Of a stretch of DNA of 64,000 bases, positions 12,277 to 25,413 are shown piece by piece. Source of the DNA: Daphnia carinata (taxonomy: Eukaryota; Arthropoda; Branchiopoda; Diplostraca; Daphniidae); the NCBI RefSeq assembly GCF_022539665.2, contig NC_081339.1, positions 8,677,367 through 8,741,366 of the forward strand. The letters run 5' to 3'. Position 1 is the first letter of the stretch, and every line of letters starts with the position of its first letter. The notes beneath the pieces were generated by a model. It was not told the DNA's origin. It saw only the letters and a list, made by a program, of their open reading frames with translations, and ran no database searches. The position numbers and the translations under genes are program-made.

Positions 12277-14029
12277 TCAATTAATTTCCACGTCTGAGTT
12301 ATCATCATCGTCATCCACGTCGTCGTCTTCCGAGTCGGAGAAACCTGTGGAGACTGAGGCTGTTGGTGTAACTGCTCGGACGCCTTGGCTACTGAAATGG
12401 TCAGAGGTTTCCTTAACCACAGGGTTGACATCCTCCGGCCACTGAGGCTCAGCTTGACCACTAGCCAACTGATCAACGTAGTGTTCCAAGGCTCTTGGAA
12501 CATAAGACTTGGCCTGAAACAGGAAAAATAAGATTTCACATGTTGTTTTTTAAATAATTATTTGATTAACCTTTGCGAGATTCTCTTCAGTGCAAGTAGC
12601 TTCGTTAAGCCCAAGAGCCATGCCCATTCGCTTGAGTACTTCAATATCGTCATGAATTTCGAAAGTATCATCAAATGTGAAGAGATACTCCATCTTATCG
12701 CTAGATATAGAGCAGTCAATCACCGTTTTCTTGCTAGTATTAACGACCAAAAAGGGTAGCTGTATGGTTGAATTACTGGCAGGGCCACCGTACAGACGCT
12801 CATTATGCTTGTTTCTTTGGACCTGCAATCAACAAGTATATTAATAATATGGTTTTTTAAAAGCAACAAATTATGAACAACCAAGCTTTTAAAGGCGATT
12901 TGTTGAAGAACCAATTCTTGCAGTTGTTGGGTCTTTTGCTTAATTCTCTCTAAACGGCGTTGCTTTTCTGCTTCCAGAGCCTGGAATTCTTGCAACGAAT
13001 TTGTAGGTAAACCAAGCCATTTGATTTCTTTCTTTTCTTTCGAAATAATATTCATGGCCATGAGCACATTGAGTGCATCATAGACTCGACGTCGAATATT
13101 TTTTTGGTCATACTGAGATAATGATATAAAGAAAGAGCCATTAAATTCCATTCGAATATAAATCGACTGAACTGAAAGCAACTAACTTGGTCAGCGGGTG
13201 ACGTGCAACGAGAGGGGTCGGTGAATTCAGCTACAAGTTCATCGGCGACCTCATTATACGTTGTGGTACCCTTTTTCTGAACTTTTTCACACACCTTCAT
13301 GGAAAAATGGCGTAAACCTTTCCCTCCTTTGTCTACCTTACGCCGTTTACTGCGATAAATTTCTTTCAATGTATCAGCTGAAAACAATGAAGAAAATATT
13401 CAGTTAGCCAATTACCTCTCTGAACCATGTTCATGGTCAGGATCTTGTCTTTTTCGAGAACCACTGTGATCAAGGATAGGCGAAATGAAGTTTTTGCCCT
13501 GTTGTTGTTGTTGCTGCTGCTGTTGATTTAAACGTTGAGGAGTGCTAAGTACAACAGGTACAACTGGTAACTGAACAGCTGCACTTTTGCTGCCAGGAGT
13601 GGATCCATTTCCAGAAGACAATGGTATGGCTAGAATTTGACCAGCTGCCACCTGGCCCCGGGGCCCAGGTGCTCTTGCTACTCTCCCAAGTGACTGCAAC
13701 ATCTGAGGTGTGGCAGCCAAAACAGTTCCCTAAGAAGTAAAAACTTAATTATTGGCATATTCAGAGTGTTTGAAGTGGACTGTATCTTGGCTTACATTTG
13801 ATCTTAATACAGCTCTCACTGCTCCAGAGGCCATGGACACTGGTACACCTTTGCCGGCAGTAGCATGCACCACTTTTATCATCTGGGGCTGACCTGAATT
13901 ACATAAAACAGTTTATTTCTGATGAGTCTCGTAATAACTTTTTAGAATGTTTTGGAGTCAAAACAACATACCATTGGCATCTTGGATCCAAATATTTGTG
14001 ATATTTCCTGTTGGTGTAGACTGTGCCAT
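12277..14029 (-). CDS. Dp: Transcription factor Dp, E2F dimerisation partner
   Basis: Heterodimerises with E2F on cell-cycle promoters in the nucleus. Exons: 14029-13972, 13893-13796, 13729-13416, 13349-13187, 13112-12882, 12822-12571, 12513-12277, giving 450 aa. A polyQ run follows RLNQ in exon 3. The winged-helix DNA-binding domain spans [16 protein letters not shown] to the [11 protein letters not shown] (RRxYD) motif near residue 219. The dimerisation and DCB regions follow ([20 protein letters not shown]). The C-terminus is a very acidic run of Asp and Glu. For the exon 3/4 junction I chose the acceptor that leaves a 66-base intron, because the nearer AG (38 bases) breaks the frame. Confidence 0.95.
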
Positions 14030-16381
14030 TCTTTTGTAAGCCTTTAACTTGTTTGGTAAATTAGTGTTACAGAAAGAGATCACAGAAGACTCAATCTGCT
14101 GACAACGTTTGTTCTAACGAGCATCTGTGGTGGGTGGGGACCAAAAGTATGACCGAATGTCGCTTTCAATTCCAACTTCCTGTCAAATTACGGAGTGTCA
14201 TCAATTCATGCATAACTTAGGGTGACTACTTCAGGTGAGTAGACTGGAGATACAATATCAATTTTCTTTTCTCCACCAGACTATTGGAGACACGATGAGC
14301 GAAATGGCGCCCAAAACGCCATCACTACCGATGCCCTAGACCGGTATTACCCCCCTCTTATATTCACACATTTCTCAACATATTCGTTTTAGCTTTGAAA
14401 ATTCACCAACCTATCATTTTCTCCAAAGATAAATCTTTCCCTTACAAATCTAACAATAAATTACCAGGCAACCCCAAAAAAGAAACAATAGGTTTTACCT
14501 ATGTTGGCCAACTTTACAGAACACGATCGTCACCAAACACAAACTGAAGCATCAGCAAGCAGATAGGGCACACCGAATGCACGAGGGGCTGATAGCAGTA
14601 GCACAGCAGGCCAGCAGCTTAGTTTAAATATATTTTCTTTATTTTTTCGTCCAGGGGGGTTGAGACAGCGTCTTATATGTACGTCATATGAGACTAGGAT
14701 TCAATTCCATTATAACTGCTCCATGAGTTCGTCTCTATCTATCGAGCACGAGCTGGAAATTCAATCGATACTTCAACGGGCAAAAATTCGAAATTCAAAC
14801 AAACCCTTGATCTTCGATTACGAAGGAAACATGTGAATTAATGGTTTTCTTGCTTGAATCGATTTCTCCTCTTTTTCGCTATATTTACATAAGAAAGTGA
14901 ACATAAAATAGCATCTCTGACAATACGTAATAAACTAATAATATACGTCAAATGGCAACCGGAAAAAAGCACACGGACCAATTTATATATTTTTTTATTT
15001 TTAACAAAAATTCAAATCAAAACACAAAACTGTTTATTATCTGCATCATTTTTGTATTTTTATTCCTTTTTCTCCACAGAAATAAGGTAGCGAATTCTCA
15101 GTTGCATGATGAATATCTAGAAAAACGCGGCTAACTATACTAGGGAAACAGAAACGAGTAACTAAAACACGGCAAGTGAGTTGCGGGAGCGCCACATTTC
15201 TCGTCTGCTAAAGTATTTTCCTCGGAGTTGCGAGTTCTAGAATTCTTGTCCCCCCGGTTACGAGAAAACTAAAACTCCACTAAAAAGAGGAATTGTCTTG
15301 CATTTATTAGTTTGGAAAACATCTGTTTTACGTCCAGGCTACTTTATCATTTTTGAATACGATCGAAAATATTGCCCACGCGACAAGTACAACGGACAAT
15401 AGATTAAAGCTGTTGCCCAATTTCATGCATTCCTTTGAGCCCATGCATCCTGCGTGGTCTGGTAGCTTTGTATTATGCAGAATCGTAATAGTTCGTGATA
15501 CTGTTTGGCTTTTGGGGCAGAAACGAGAAGTCCCGAGTGATGAATGGATGTTAGCACCACATTTATGGTTTGGTTAGCTGAACATATTCGTCACCTCTGA
15601 TTCTAAATCAGTTTCCACGATGCACCTGCCAACAGTTTCAGCTGTGACAGGCAATTGTAGAAGATGTGATACCCTGATTGGTCTACTTTATAATGACGTG
15701 ATTCCTGCGCGGCCGAGACATCCGCCAGATACATTCCATCTCCAAGAGCTTTTCGACAATGATAGGCCAATTTTAACAGTTTAATGATCTTTCCGTGATA
15801 TGGTTGAATTGAACGGAAACTCTGTTCCCTCATATGCTTTAATTTTTTTTAGCATATTCGTGAACGACTTTATGAAATACTGGAAGTGTTTAACGTAACT
15901 AAAACTAGAAAAATGGAAACGTAGCAACCGAGAAACGGACGTTATAATCCTGAATTCCTGAGATCTAGTTCACCAATTCCCGGTGTTATGACTTCGAAAA
16001 AGAAGAGATGGTTCCGAAATGCTGTCTGCTAGTCCGTCCGGGGCGGGAAACTGAGGAACTAAAATTATTATTCACCAATCAGTAACATTTGTAAATGGTA
16101 AGTGTTATAAGCCTTTTCCCATATCATTATGCTGCTTGCCTCAATAAATATATTTCAACAAAATTAACAGTTTCGGGAAGCGTCCTGACAGAGGTTGGGA
16201 GATATAGAAGAGAAACGAGACTCGAGAGCAGCTCGAGAGTCGAGACGCATAGTCGAGAGTCGAGTATCATGAAATTTTCTTAACGATATGGCAACACTGT
16301 CAGTGTAGACAACTTTGTCAATAAAAAAAATCGAAAGAAAAATCCTAATGAATGCTGGGGGATTGAGAGCCGGCGTTTAGA
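14030..16381. other. Intergenic region between Dp and FBXO45 (divergent promoters)
   Basis: AT-rich, no convincing exon. A cluster of CTCGAG/GTCGAG half-repeats lies at about 16218-16265, roughly 120-165 bp upstream of the FBXO45 start. The short ORFs (for example 15353-15577) show no family features. Confidence 0.5.
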
Positions 16382-17474
16382 ATGCACGTGGATTTGCTAC
16401 CGGACATCATATTAGGAAGTATTTTTTCATACCTGTCGCTGCAGGATTTAAGAAGCAGTTCTTTGGTGTGCAAACGGTGGTACAGGTAGGTTTCTTGTGA
16501 AATCATAAACAATTTGATCATTCGTTAGCCTATACTGCCTTCAGAAACGAACACGAAAGCCTTTGTATGGTTAAAATAGCAACTTTTTTCTTTGTTCTTG
16601 AATTAGCATACTGAATGATGAGGATAATGATGTCTGGAGGTTGCATTGCATCCGCAAGTTGGCGGAAGAAGTCTTGAGCTCAGACCTTCTGTCTTCCACC
16701 CCTACCTACAAAGCAAAGTTAAAGGCATTGTACCATGCTTGGAATCCTGAAGATTGCTCCAGGAACATTTATATCAAACCTAATGGATTCACCATTCACA
16801 GGAACCCTGTTGCACAGAGTACTGATGCTGTCAGAGGAAAAATTGGCAAGTACGCCATTTACCAATATCGTACAAATTGCAGAAATTGTCTTACTAATTC
16901 TTTATCCATGACTTAAATGTTTGGCAGGATTCAGTCATGGTAGGCATGCTTGGGAGGTTGTATGGGAAGGCCCCCTTGGCACAGTTGCAGTTGTTGGAAT
17001 TGCCACCAAGGAAGCAACTCTTCAGGTAGGTCATGTATCAAGTCTGCAGCTATAATTTAAAAATTATACCCATAACCTCTTTATGGCAGACCCATGGATA
17101 CATAGCTTTACTAGGATCTGATGACCAAAGCTGGGGTTGGAATTTGGTTGATAACCATTTATTACATAATGGAGATTCACAAGGCAATTACCCAATGCTG
17201 AACAATGCACCTAAATACCAAGTAGTAAATTACACCTTATTTTATTATTGGATATACTGATGTTAAACCAATGGCACCCTTTCCTTAGGTTGGAGAGCGA
17301 ATACGAGTCATTCTCGATTGCGACGACAACACGTTAGCATTCGAGAGGAATTACGAGTTTCTTGGAGTGGCATTCAGAGGCTTACCAGAAAAGCTTTTAT
17401 ACCCTTCCGTGTCGGCTGTCTATGGGCACACGGAAGTCTCAATGGTCTACCTGGGCCCTCCTTTGGATGGCTAA
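16382..17474 (+). CDS. FBXO45: F-box/SPRY-domain protein FBXO45 (FSN)
   Basis: Substrate receptor of the neuronal PHR (Highwire/RPM-1/MYCBP2) ubiquitin ligase, acting on synapse growth and axon degeneration through targets such as DLK and NMNAT2. Exons: 16382-16485, 16607-16845, 16928-17025, 17090-17221, 17289-17474, giving 252 aa, the usual family length. The F-box is at residues 4-40 ([20 protein letters not shown]). The SPRY domain (about 80-245) includes [33 protein letters not shown] and [20 protein letters not shown]. Intron 2 must start with GC (ATTG|GCAAGT): the nearby GT shifts the frame to a stop, so this is a GC-AG intron. AATAAA lies at 17915-17920. Confidence 0.97.
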
Positions 17475-19014
17475 CCACCTCTCTCCTTCCTTGTCCCTTT
17501 GCCTGAATAGAAAAATTCTTTTCATGAACCAATTCCTGTAGGCAAATCCGTTTTGCCAACGAAGAAAGGACGTTGTTATAAAAGAATCCAAAAGTTCAAT
17601 GTACAAAGGTTGCGTTGAGTACCTATCGTTCTGACTTGAAGCATTCCCATATTTCTCATTCGCCCTTTTATTCTTTGTTGTTTCTTGTTTCTCTCCTTCG
17701 TGTGTGTCAGGTTGATTGTAGTGGGTTACAATTCAGTGTGTGTGCGTTCAACTTCAACCGATAAGCTAACAAAAGGTTGATGCTTCGGTCTGCCACTTGC
17801 GAATTAAAAATGTATACCTTAATTTTTCCCCTGTGTAATGTGTTTATATAACTTGCCGCTCACGATGATAATAACTTTCTGGAACTCTTATTGCCCAAAA
17901 TTTGGGTCTCTTTGAATAAACGAAGTCACTTTCCTGTTCCAGTACTTGAATGACAACTGTGCTTCTGTCTTCCTGTGTAAATGCTGAAACAATGATCTGC
18001 GTCGCAACGTGGTTCGTAATTGCAACACGGGTGTTTCTTTACTCCTAAGACCATGGTTTTAATACCATTTTGTAAACATTCGGCCGAAGATGGTGGTACA
18101 ACTTCTCTCGGTTCTTACTGGATAATAGTTACACCGCTTGCAGATCGAATAAATGTTGCGACGAAAAACCATTTTATTTATTCAAAATTACCACGTCTGA
18201 TTTCGGCAACAATTTGCCTAAAAATGCACCAATCATGTGGTAATTGTCTGTAGTTTTCGTCACACTAAATGGGCAATGTTGCACCTGAAATGTTGGTTTT
18301 AAAAAGCCCTCTAGTCTTAGAAATAGTCTATACTTCTAGAGTTCTAGCCCATGCTCATTAAGAAACCCATCTTGAACCTAAGCAGCTGTTAATCAGAACT
18401 GGATGGCATTTGCACCCCAAGAATGTTGTCGAGAGAAAACGCCAAGACCGAGGAACGAACTTCCGTTTCTAGTTATGTCTATTGTGTTGGATTTTGAGCA
18501 AACCTATAAATGCCTAGCCCTAGATTTGTTCTCTATAGAAATTCCAAACCTATTGCAGGTCAAAACAGCTGGTAGCTAGGAAATGCCCTTTTTCCCTGTC
18601 GGCACAACCTTACGATTGCACCTGGCTCTATTGTATAAGCCCCCGTATAATTCTGTTGTGTTACCTTTAGAGAACCATAAAGATACCGGTGAACGGCTGC
18701 TTCTTGTGCCACACCGGTTATCTTCACAAACCGATGAGAAATAATAAAATAAGTAAACGATTTGCGTACCATCTAGCGGACGAAACGATGACAAGGCAGA
18801 GTTGTGAGACCTGTTTTTGACATTAATTATATATTGTGGAGGCGTTCCATTATTCATCGCCATAAATCATTCCGCATGCTAAATTTTAGATTTCTTTGGG
18901 TTGCGTAATTATACATAATCTCCAATTGAACTCAGAACAATTTTTCTTGTCGTGTCGACTGAGAAGCGACTATAATCGTCGACTGTAACTTCGTACCTCT
19001 GCCGTTCCCCGTTT
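17475..19014. other. Convergent 3' flanks of FBXO45 and WDR44
   Basis: Contains the FBXO45 3' UTR with AATAAA at 17915-17920. The open frames (for example 18020-18253) lack family features. Nothing else is recognised. Confidence 0.5.
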
Positions 19015-22000
19015 TTAGGACAAGGCGGAAACCGGCAAAGAACTGTGTTTCGGTTTCACGCGGTTGACAAACACCTTGATACAACCATTGAAATCAGCAC
19101 TGACCAGGACGTAACCGTTGCCGGAAGAGGCACCTCCTTCAACATTCGGTTTTTGCCTTGTAATATCAGCCGTTGCGGATGCCGCCAAACGCTTGCCTGC
19201 TGAAGCATCTGTTGACAGCGACGATGCCTTTTCTTCTTCTTTTTCACGCCGGTGTCGTTCCATTTGCTCAATCAACGAATGAGAATCGGGTGCAAAAACA
19301 GCCGATGTCACTACCGCATTGTGCGCTGTCGAAATAATATAATCAAAAAGATGAATTGATAATTGAAGACTGTACACATTAGTAAACTTTAAAAACGAAA
19401 TTAAACGTACCTTTGATGGCCTCCCAGTAATCATTGCGATCTCGACGAGCCGAAGAGAATTTGGCGTAGTCGTGATGCGTCTTCCACATATAAATGTATT
19501 GATTCTCCGAACCGCTAATGATGTACTTGCCATCGTGACTGAAGAAAAATTCAATGAAATCCGTTACATTTTTTAAATAAAAAACTTAAAAGAAGAATTT
19601 CTTCAGCCTAAAACCAAACAGATTTCTTAAATTAAAAATTTTTAAAATTTAATCATTGTCTTATCAACACTAAAACCACTCGCATAAAGTATTTGGTCCA
19701 ATCACCAAGTCGCTTTCGTGTTTTGCCCTTTACCGTGCGCACGTTTTGGGCAACCTCGAGCATATGTCACTTTATGGTGGAGTTTCTCCTCATTAATTAT
19801 GACGCATCCTGGCAAAAAGATTGGTCTTATGAATTTTATTTACTGCCAAGAGCTACTTGTAAGTAAGCCGGACATCTTAAGCACTCCCGCAGAGCATAAC
19901 GACCCTAAACTTCTTTCGAGTATTCGTGCAACTACACAAACCATAAACACCTCGAAGGCATCCTCAAAGACGGGAAACAAATCCAGTTACAGCGGTAAAA
20001 CGGTACAATATGACGGAAGCGGCGTCTACTTTACTGCTGCTACTTTGGAGGCAGTTTAATGAGTATGTCTGGGTTAACGTTATTGCCTCACTAGACTACT
20101 GCTAAACTTAAATATTATGGAAATAATATTTTGTAAATCCCTGTCACAAGCATAACACGGGAAAGCTGACAATTAGGTTTGTTTCTACAAACGAACATCC
20201 AACGAAATTTGTTACGAAAACCCCAGGCATTGAAACGTCAGTTCGGTTTTTAAAACGAATTGTTGAGCGATAAATTGTGTCAAAGCTTTAACAGCTGCAA
20301 AAACAAATGTGTTTAAAAATTTTAAGGAGATACGCTTGTTATTCTTTCATTTCCGAATTTCAAAACATCACTTATAATTAAACGAGAAGATTTGACAGCT
20401 GTTTTTGGCCTGCAGGCAACCAAAAGAAAGGAGGGACCCACATGTGGCGAATAACAAAAAGTTAAAAAATAATAATTTCTTTGGTTCCCTATAAATTACA
20501 CATATTTTTTTTTTACATCGTATATGGTTATACGGATGTACCGGTTCAGGAGCTGTGCTCAAAAGAATGGAATAACAGTATTGTCTTTGCTATTATCTCG
20601 CTGTTTCCGAACAAGACCGAAACGAATAACTAGTTCACATACGACTACTGCAAACACCAGACGTCTGGAATGGCGGAAGAATTCTGAAGTTCATTTGCAG
20701 GATCACGTTTGTTATTGCATCATAGTTTATCTAGATTCTACCGACAACATTGTGTTGCTATTTAGCATCTGCTTTAAAAGAAGGCTAAAATGGTGCTAAG
20801 TTTCAATCGAATGTTTTTATTTTTGGTTTCCCGCTTGTTGTTCATTTTCTTTTCACGAAAATGGAAACGGTACACCTTAGCAGTAGTTATGGCTGGCGTA
20901 ATCTTGTACATCCATTCAGAAAGAACAAGCCTAATCAACTTCGACGTAATACAATTTCCCATCTGAGTTTTTTGAAATTTCTAATTGAGTATTCTTAATG
21001 GCGATAGATTGACGATGATCTCATCTACCAGCAGATCGTCAAAGAAAAAGGGGCGAGTACGTTGGCTTCGTTGAAAGCCGGGATCACTGTCCACGTTAGT
21101 ATGCTTCTCCTTTTCATCAGTACTGACCCTCACGCCTCAGCCAAGTATGTATTCATACTCTTTTAAATTCAAAGCGATTTTTCTTTTATGACTCTGTCTA
21201 TCATCAGTGTTAAAGACACGATCATGTGGATTTTGGTCCACAGCTCCGCCCCCATTCATTTCCACATTTTAAGTGACCGCAACAGCATCGCTGTGATTGA
21301 CACTATCATGACGCGTGTTGAGCGCCGAGCCGACTGTCGCTTTGTATACACCATTGAGGCAATCGACAGTGTCTACGAACAGCTACTGGATCATTTAAAA
21401 ACGAATGTACCGAATCTCAAGATTGACGCAGTTAAAGACCACGTGGCAACTCAGATGTTGCCGCTTATTTTGCCATGGCACTACGACCACCTAGGTCGCA
21501 TGATATTCATCGGCAATAATATCAAATTCAGGGCTGATATTGTCGAATTGTACGAGCATTTCGACCGTTTCAAGCCACAACAAGGGATTGGACTGACGTT
21601 GGTACAAAACGCTAAATTCGCAGCGGCTTTTTCAGTTCATCGGTACTTGCAACCAAATTCTAATTTGGGTCTCTCACCTCCTCACGGCTGGCCGGGCTTC
21701 AACACAGAGTTAATGCTTCTCAATTTGAAAGAGATGCGTCAAACGAATTTTTTCAAACGCTATCTGGATTTGGAAAATCAGTTCCCTATACTGATGAAAT
21801 ACGATTTTAAAAGCCGCCACATTTTACCCCAAATGGATGAATGGTTAACATTAGTCGGTGTAGAAAAACCTGAACTTTTCTTCACCTTGCCTTGCCAATG
21901 GAACGTTCAACAAATTATGGATTCTGACGCTTTCGAATATTGCCGTAGTGACATCAAAGCCATGGCCTTTAACATGTGAGAAACGAAAGAAATTCCCCCT

Positions 22001-25000
22001 CCCCCCCATCGAAACGCAAATAAATCAAGAGAAATTGACTTACCTGAAGCAGGCGCGGATTTGACTCGAATTATTCACGTATCCTTTGTATTTGCAAGAA
22101 AGGTTTAGATCACGAAGGTCGTAGAGGCGAATGCGACTGTCGTTGGATGTGACTAAAATCTACATGAAAGCACAAACGAAAATGTCACAATAATAGACAA
22201 CCAATCAACAAGAAAAGTAAAATTACCTTATCTTCGTTCGGGAGAGATTCAATGCCAGTAATCTTCCGACCTTTGGAATTACGTCCGCGAGTCGACCTGA
22301 CGTGGATTTGCGTGTAATATTTGAGATGTTCTGTGGTATAGAAAACACAGCGACCGTCGTATGAACCAACAACGGCAAATTTTCCGTTCTGTTAAACACG
22401 GTAGTTAGAGTAAATAAAAGTCAGTCAATCATGGCAACATAATAAATAACAATAACCTGGCAGAAATTCGCGGCCGTTATTAACTTGTGCTGTCCGTCTA
22501 GCTCGTTCCAGAGGGCTACTTTCTTGTCAGGTATATTCCACAAGCGAAGTTTGCCATCGAGTGACCCACTGAGGAAATACCGGTCATCCTAAAATTGGAA
22601 TGATCAAGAGTGCAATTGTCCCCATCTACTTATTGAATTGCTTTTCACAGAACGAAGAATACGTACTCTCGGATGGAAGGCGATGGCCGTCACAAAATCG
22701 ATATGTTGGAAACAACAGAGACACTCTTTACGGGATATGTGCCAAAGTCGAACCGTCTTATCCATCGACGAGGACAGAATAAAATAATTCTTCAAGTACA
22801 TAGAAGAAATCATTAGTGAAATTAACACGTCGGTAGTTTTCTGATCGTTTGGCCTACCTTGGACCATGAAACGTCAAGGAGATCAGAAGTGTGAGCCGAG
22901 TAGGTGCAAAAAGGCCGCTCAACAAAGGGTGAACGCGGATCCGATTCTTTTTCAGCTATGATGGTAGCAACAGGATCGTCTACCGAATGCTGGGAGACGA
23001 GAGACTCTTGTGAGGGAGTTGGCGATGATTTACTGTCTGCGTTACAGCGGGATCGCATGTCCTGGAAATGGTTGAAGGCCGTCTTGAGCACCCAAATGCG
23101 CAAGATACGGTCTTGACCGGCAGTAGCTAAAAGTCGTCCACAAGGCGAAAACTTCATACACCAGATGGGGCCCAGATGTTCTCCATGCATCTCTTGCACA
23201 CACTGCAGTGTGTCAAACTCGTAAGGACCTTTATGACTACTCGAAGCTTTCATCTATCGAACGACAATAAAAACAATAATATTTCGTGTTTGTTTTGAAT
23301 GACGAAGGAAAAGTAAAGCTACCTTCACATGTTGTTCTCCACCAGTTAACTCGTCGGGAATATCGATCATTTCCTCTTTTTGGCGACCTGGTAACGAAAC
23401 TTCTTGAGCTATCATCCTTGCTTTTCCTACTGTACGACGAACTTTGGATCCCAAAAATTTCTTAAGTTGTGATCTAGGCAAAAAATGGCAACAATTATTT
23501 TCGGGGAGAAAAAACAAAGAAAAAATAAATAATTACGTCTTTTTGCGAAGAGATACAGAATCCCCATCGGAGACATTGTCTGACTGAATGTTGTATGTTT
23601 TCTTCGAATCTACACTTTCGTTGTCGGATTCTTTATCTTTTTCAAGGCTCGAATTACTTCAAAGAAAAAGATATAACACTAAATTGGGTTGTTTTCCGGT
23701 GGACGTTTATCAAAAGTGACTTACCTTATGTATTCAGAGGTTAGCCTCATGATATGTAATGAAAGAGGATTCAGGCACTGGGGCAATTTATCTTCAGCAA
23801 TGCTAAGAGGAATCTGCTCTCCAGTATCAAGATTCAACACCGTCACTTGTTCAAGGATTTCCATGTCACTCAATGGCTTACCCGAATCAGTCCGAGTCCG
23901 AACGAACATGTTAAGCGTTTGAATCCCACTTGCTTCTTCTTCGCAATTGGGATCACAGCTCACTTTGTCAATTTTGACATCCCCATCGCATGTCAAACTT
24001 CGTTCGGGGGTCCTGCTCGCCGTGTCCGTTAGGGAGTTTCTCCTTTCACCTCTGGTGCATTCTTCGTCCTAAAAAGAAAAAAATATCGTACAGCACACGC
24101 TGAGATCGACTTTGACAAAGTTCCCACCTGAGGCTTTATGACGTAACTCCCTTTGGTAGCCGACTTCAAATCAAGCGAAAACTCTAGTCCTTTATTAAAG
24201 GAATGAAGTGGAGCCTTTTTGCTTGGCTCCAAAACAATGGTAGGTGGCACGGAAGAAGTCAGTAGTGGGGCTGACGTAGAAACGGGTATAGCAACCGGAA
24301 TTTTCGGCATTCCAGATGGAATCGGTTCTTGTAGAGTAGGAGGCGTCAAGGAAATGGCAGCAGGCGGAGTAGGTGCTTGGGTTTTATTTCGCCTTCGTCG
24401 AGGTGGAGCAACTGGTTCGAAGTGTGGCTGTGTTGTCTCATCTACCGGATTAGCCAATACAGTGAAAAGTGGCACGTCTGTTTGAATAGACGCTTTGGCA
24501 CTGGCAACAACGTCTGGTTCATGGCAGCTCACAACGACAGGCAATGGGGTCTTGGGGGTTTCCACCATAGAAGATGGAGTTTTCACTTCAGGAGTGGTGG
24601 CACGGCTCATATTTTCTCTGCTACCTGATCTGGACACGAGCTTGATCTCTCCACCTAAAACACGACCGACTCGCCCGAGGGATACTGTGCTCTGCATGCT
24701 CATGGTCTCATGATCAATGAACCTGAATCCAGATAAGCAATGTGTTCCAATGGTAACTGATGCATTGGATTGTGGTCACTTACTTGAACGGGTGTGACGG
24801 TTTACTAACTGCATAGAGCCCTTCCACTGATGATGGGTGGCTGCCTGGTGGAGAAGTATTAGCATTGCCTTCATCATCATCTGTTAACATCCGTTTACGT
24901 AATTCTTCTAGCTTTTTTCTTCGTTTCTCAATAGCACCAGACACAGACTAGTTATAATGATGTTTTAAAAAATTTGATTGTTATAAGCAATAACAATAAA

Positions 25001-25413
25001 AATCCTTACTGGGGAATCTAAGCCTTCTAGTACTGCTGGTCTTTGAATTGGTTTTGTGTTTGGAACAGCTTCTGTTTCTTTTTCTTTGGGAAAATCTAAT
25101 GTTGGGTAAACTTGTTGCACAGAATTGAGGCTGGAAGGTTGACCATCTTCAGTGTGGCTCCCACTTGTCACATTTGGAAAGAAAAAGGTAGTCACTTCCA
25201 TAGCTGACCTGGGACAAGATGACTTTTTATCTTTCATTATTTAGTTCACAATTTTCTTCAAGAATTAAAAAGTATATAGTTAGGTTGCAAGCAGTTAATT
25301 TTTTAGTATTCGGCTGATGTCAGTTAAATATAAAAACAATAGTACTTGTTCCCAGCAACGATAGTGACGTCCTGTTCATCCAGGTCATAAAACTCTTCTG
25401 AATCACTGGACAT
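19015..25413 (-). CDS. WDR44: WDR44 (Rabphilin-11), Rab11 effector with WD40 repeats
   Basis: Rab11 effector on recycling tubules; in vertebrates it also contacts the ER through VAP. Exons: 25413-25346, 25208-25010, 24947-24784, 24722-24128, 24068-23725, 23656-23537, 23473-23323, 23253-22858, 22789-22667, 22588-22457, 22388-22227, 22159-22044, 19538-19411, 19325-19015, giving 1002 aa in one frame. An acidic FFAT-like motif ([11 protein letters not shown]) lies at residues 3-13. A Pro/Arg-rich stretch ([15 protein letters not shown]) sits near residue 250. Then come [18 protein letters not shown] and the LKKFLGSKV region. The C-terminal WD repeats are strongly conserved, for example [40 protein letters not shown] and [17 protein letters not shown]. 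Intron 12 (2.5 kb) contains a gene on the opposite strand. It shares a divergent promoter region with TMEM164. Confidence 0.97.
20790..21979 (+). CDS. XXYLT1-like GT8 glycosyltransferase, predicted inactive
   Basis: Resembles xyloside xylosyltransferase 1, which adds xylose to O-glucose-xylose glycans on Notch EGF repeats in the ER. Exons: 20790-20945, 21008-21144, 21208-21979, giving 354 aa. One type II membrane anchor ([15 protein letters not shown]) lies near residues 29-43. Family segments include [47 protein letters not shown] and [14 protein letters not shown]. The metal-binding DxD expected before KFRADI reads G-N-N (IFIGNNIKF, residues 200-202). The C-terminal His-Gly-Asn region is replaced by KAMAFNM and a stop. 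Introns are 62 and 63 bases with clean ends, and there are no internal stops, so it looks like an intact gene rather than a pseudogene. It lies wholly inside WDR44 intron 12. XXYLT1 itself should keep DxD, so I call it a family member without a confirmed activity. Confidence 0.82.

Noticed and set aside
13349-13416. 38-base intron in Dp ending at ttttcag
   Set aside because: That acceptor gives a stop codon at once; the AG 28 bases further keeps the frame and gives a 66-base intron.
19718-20059. 113-aa plus-strand ORF inside the WDR44 intron
   Set aside because: No domain and no splice link to the nested glycosyltransferase, whose own ATG is at 20790.
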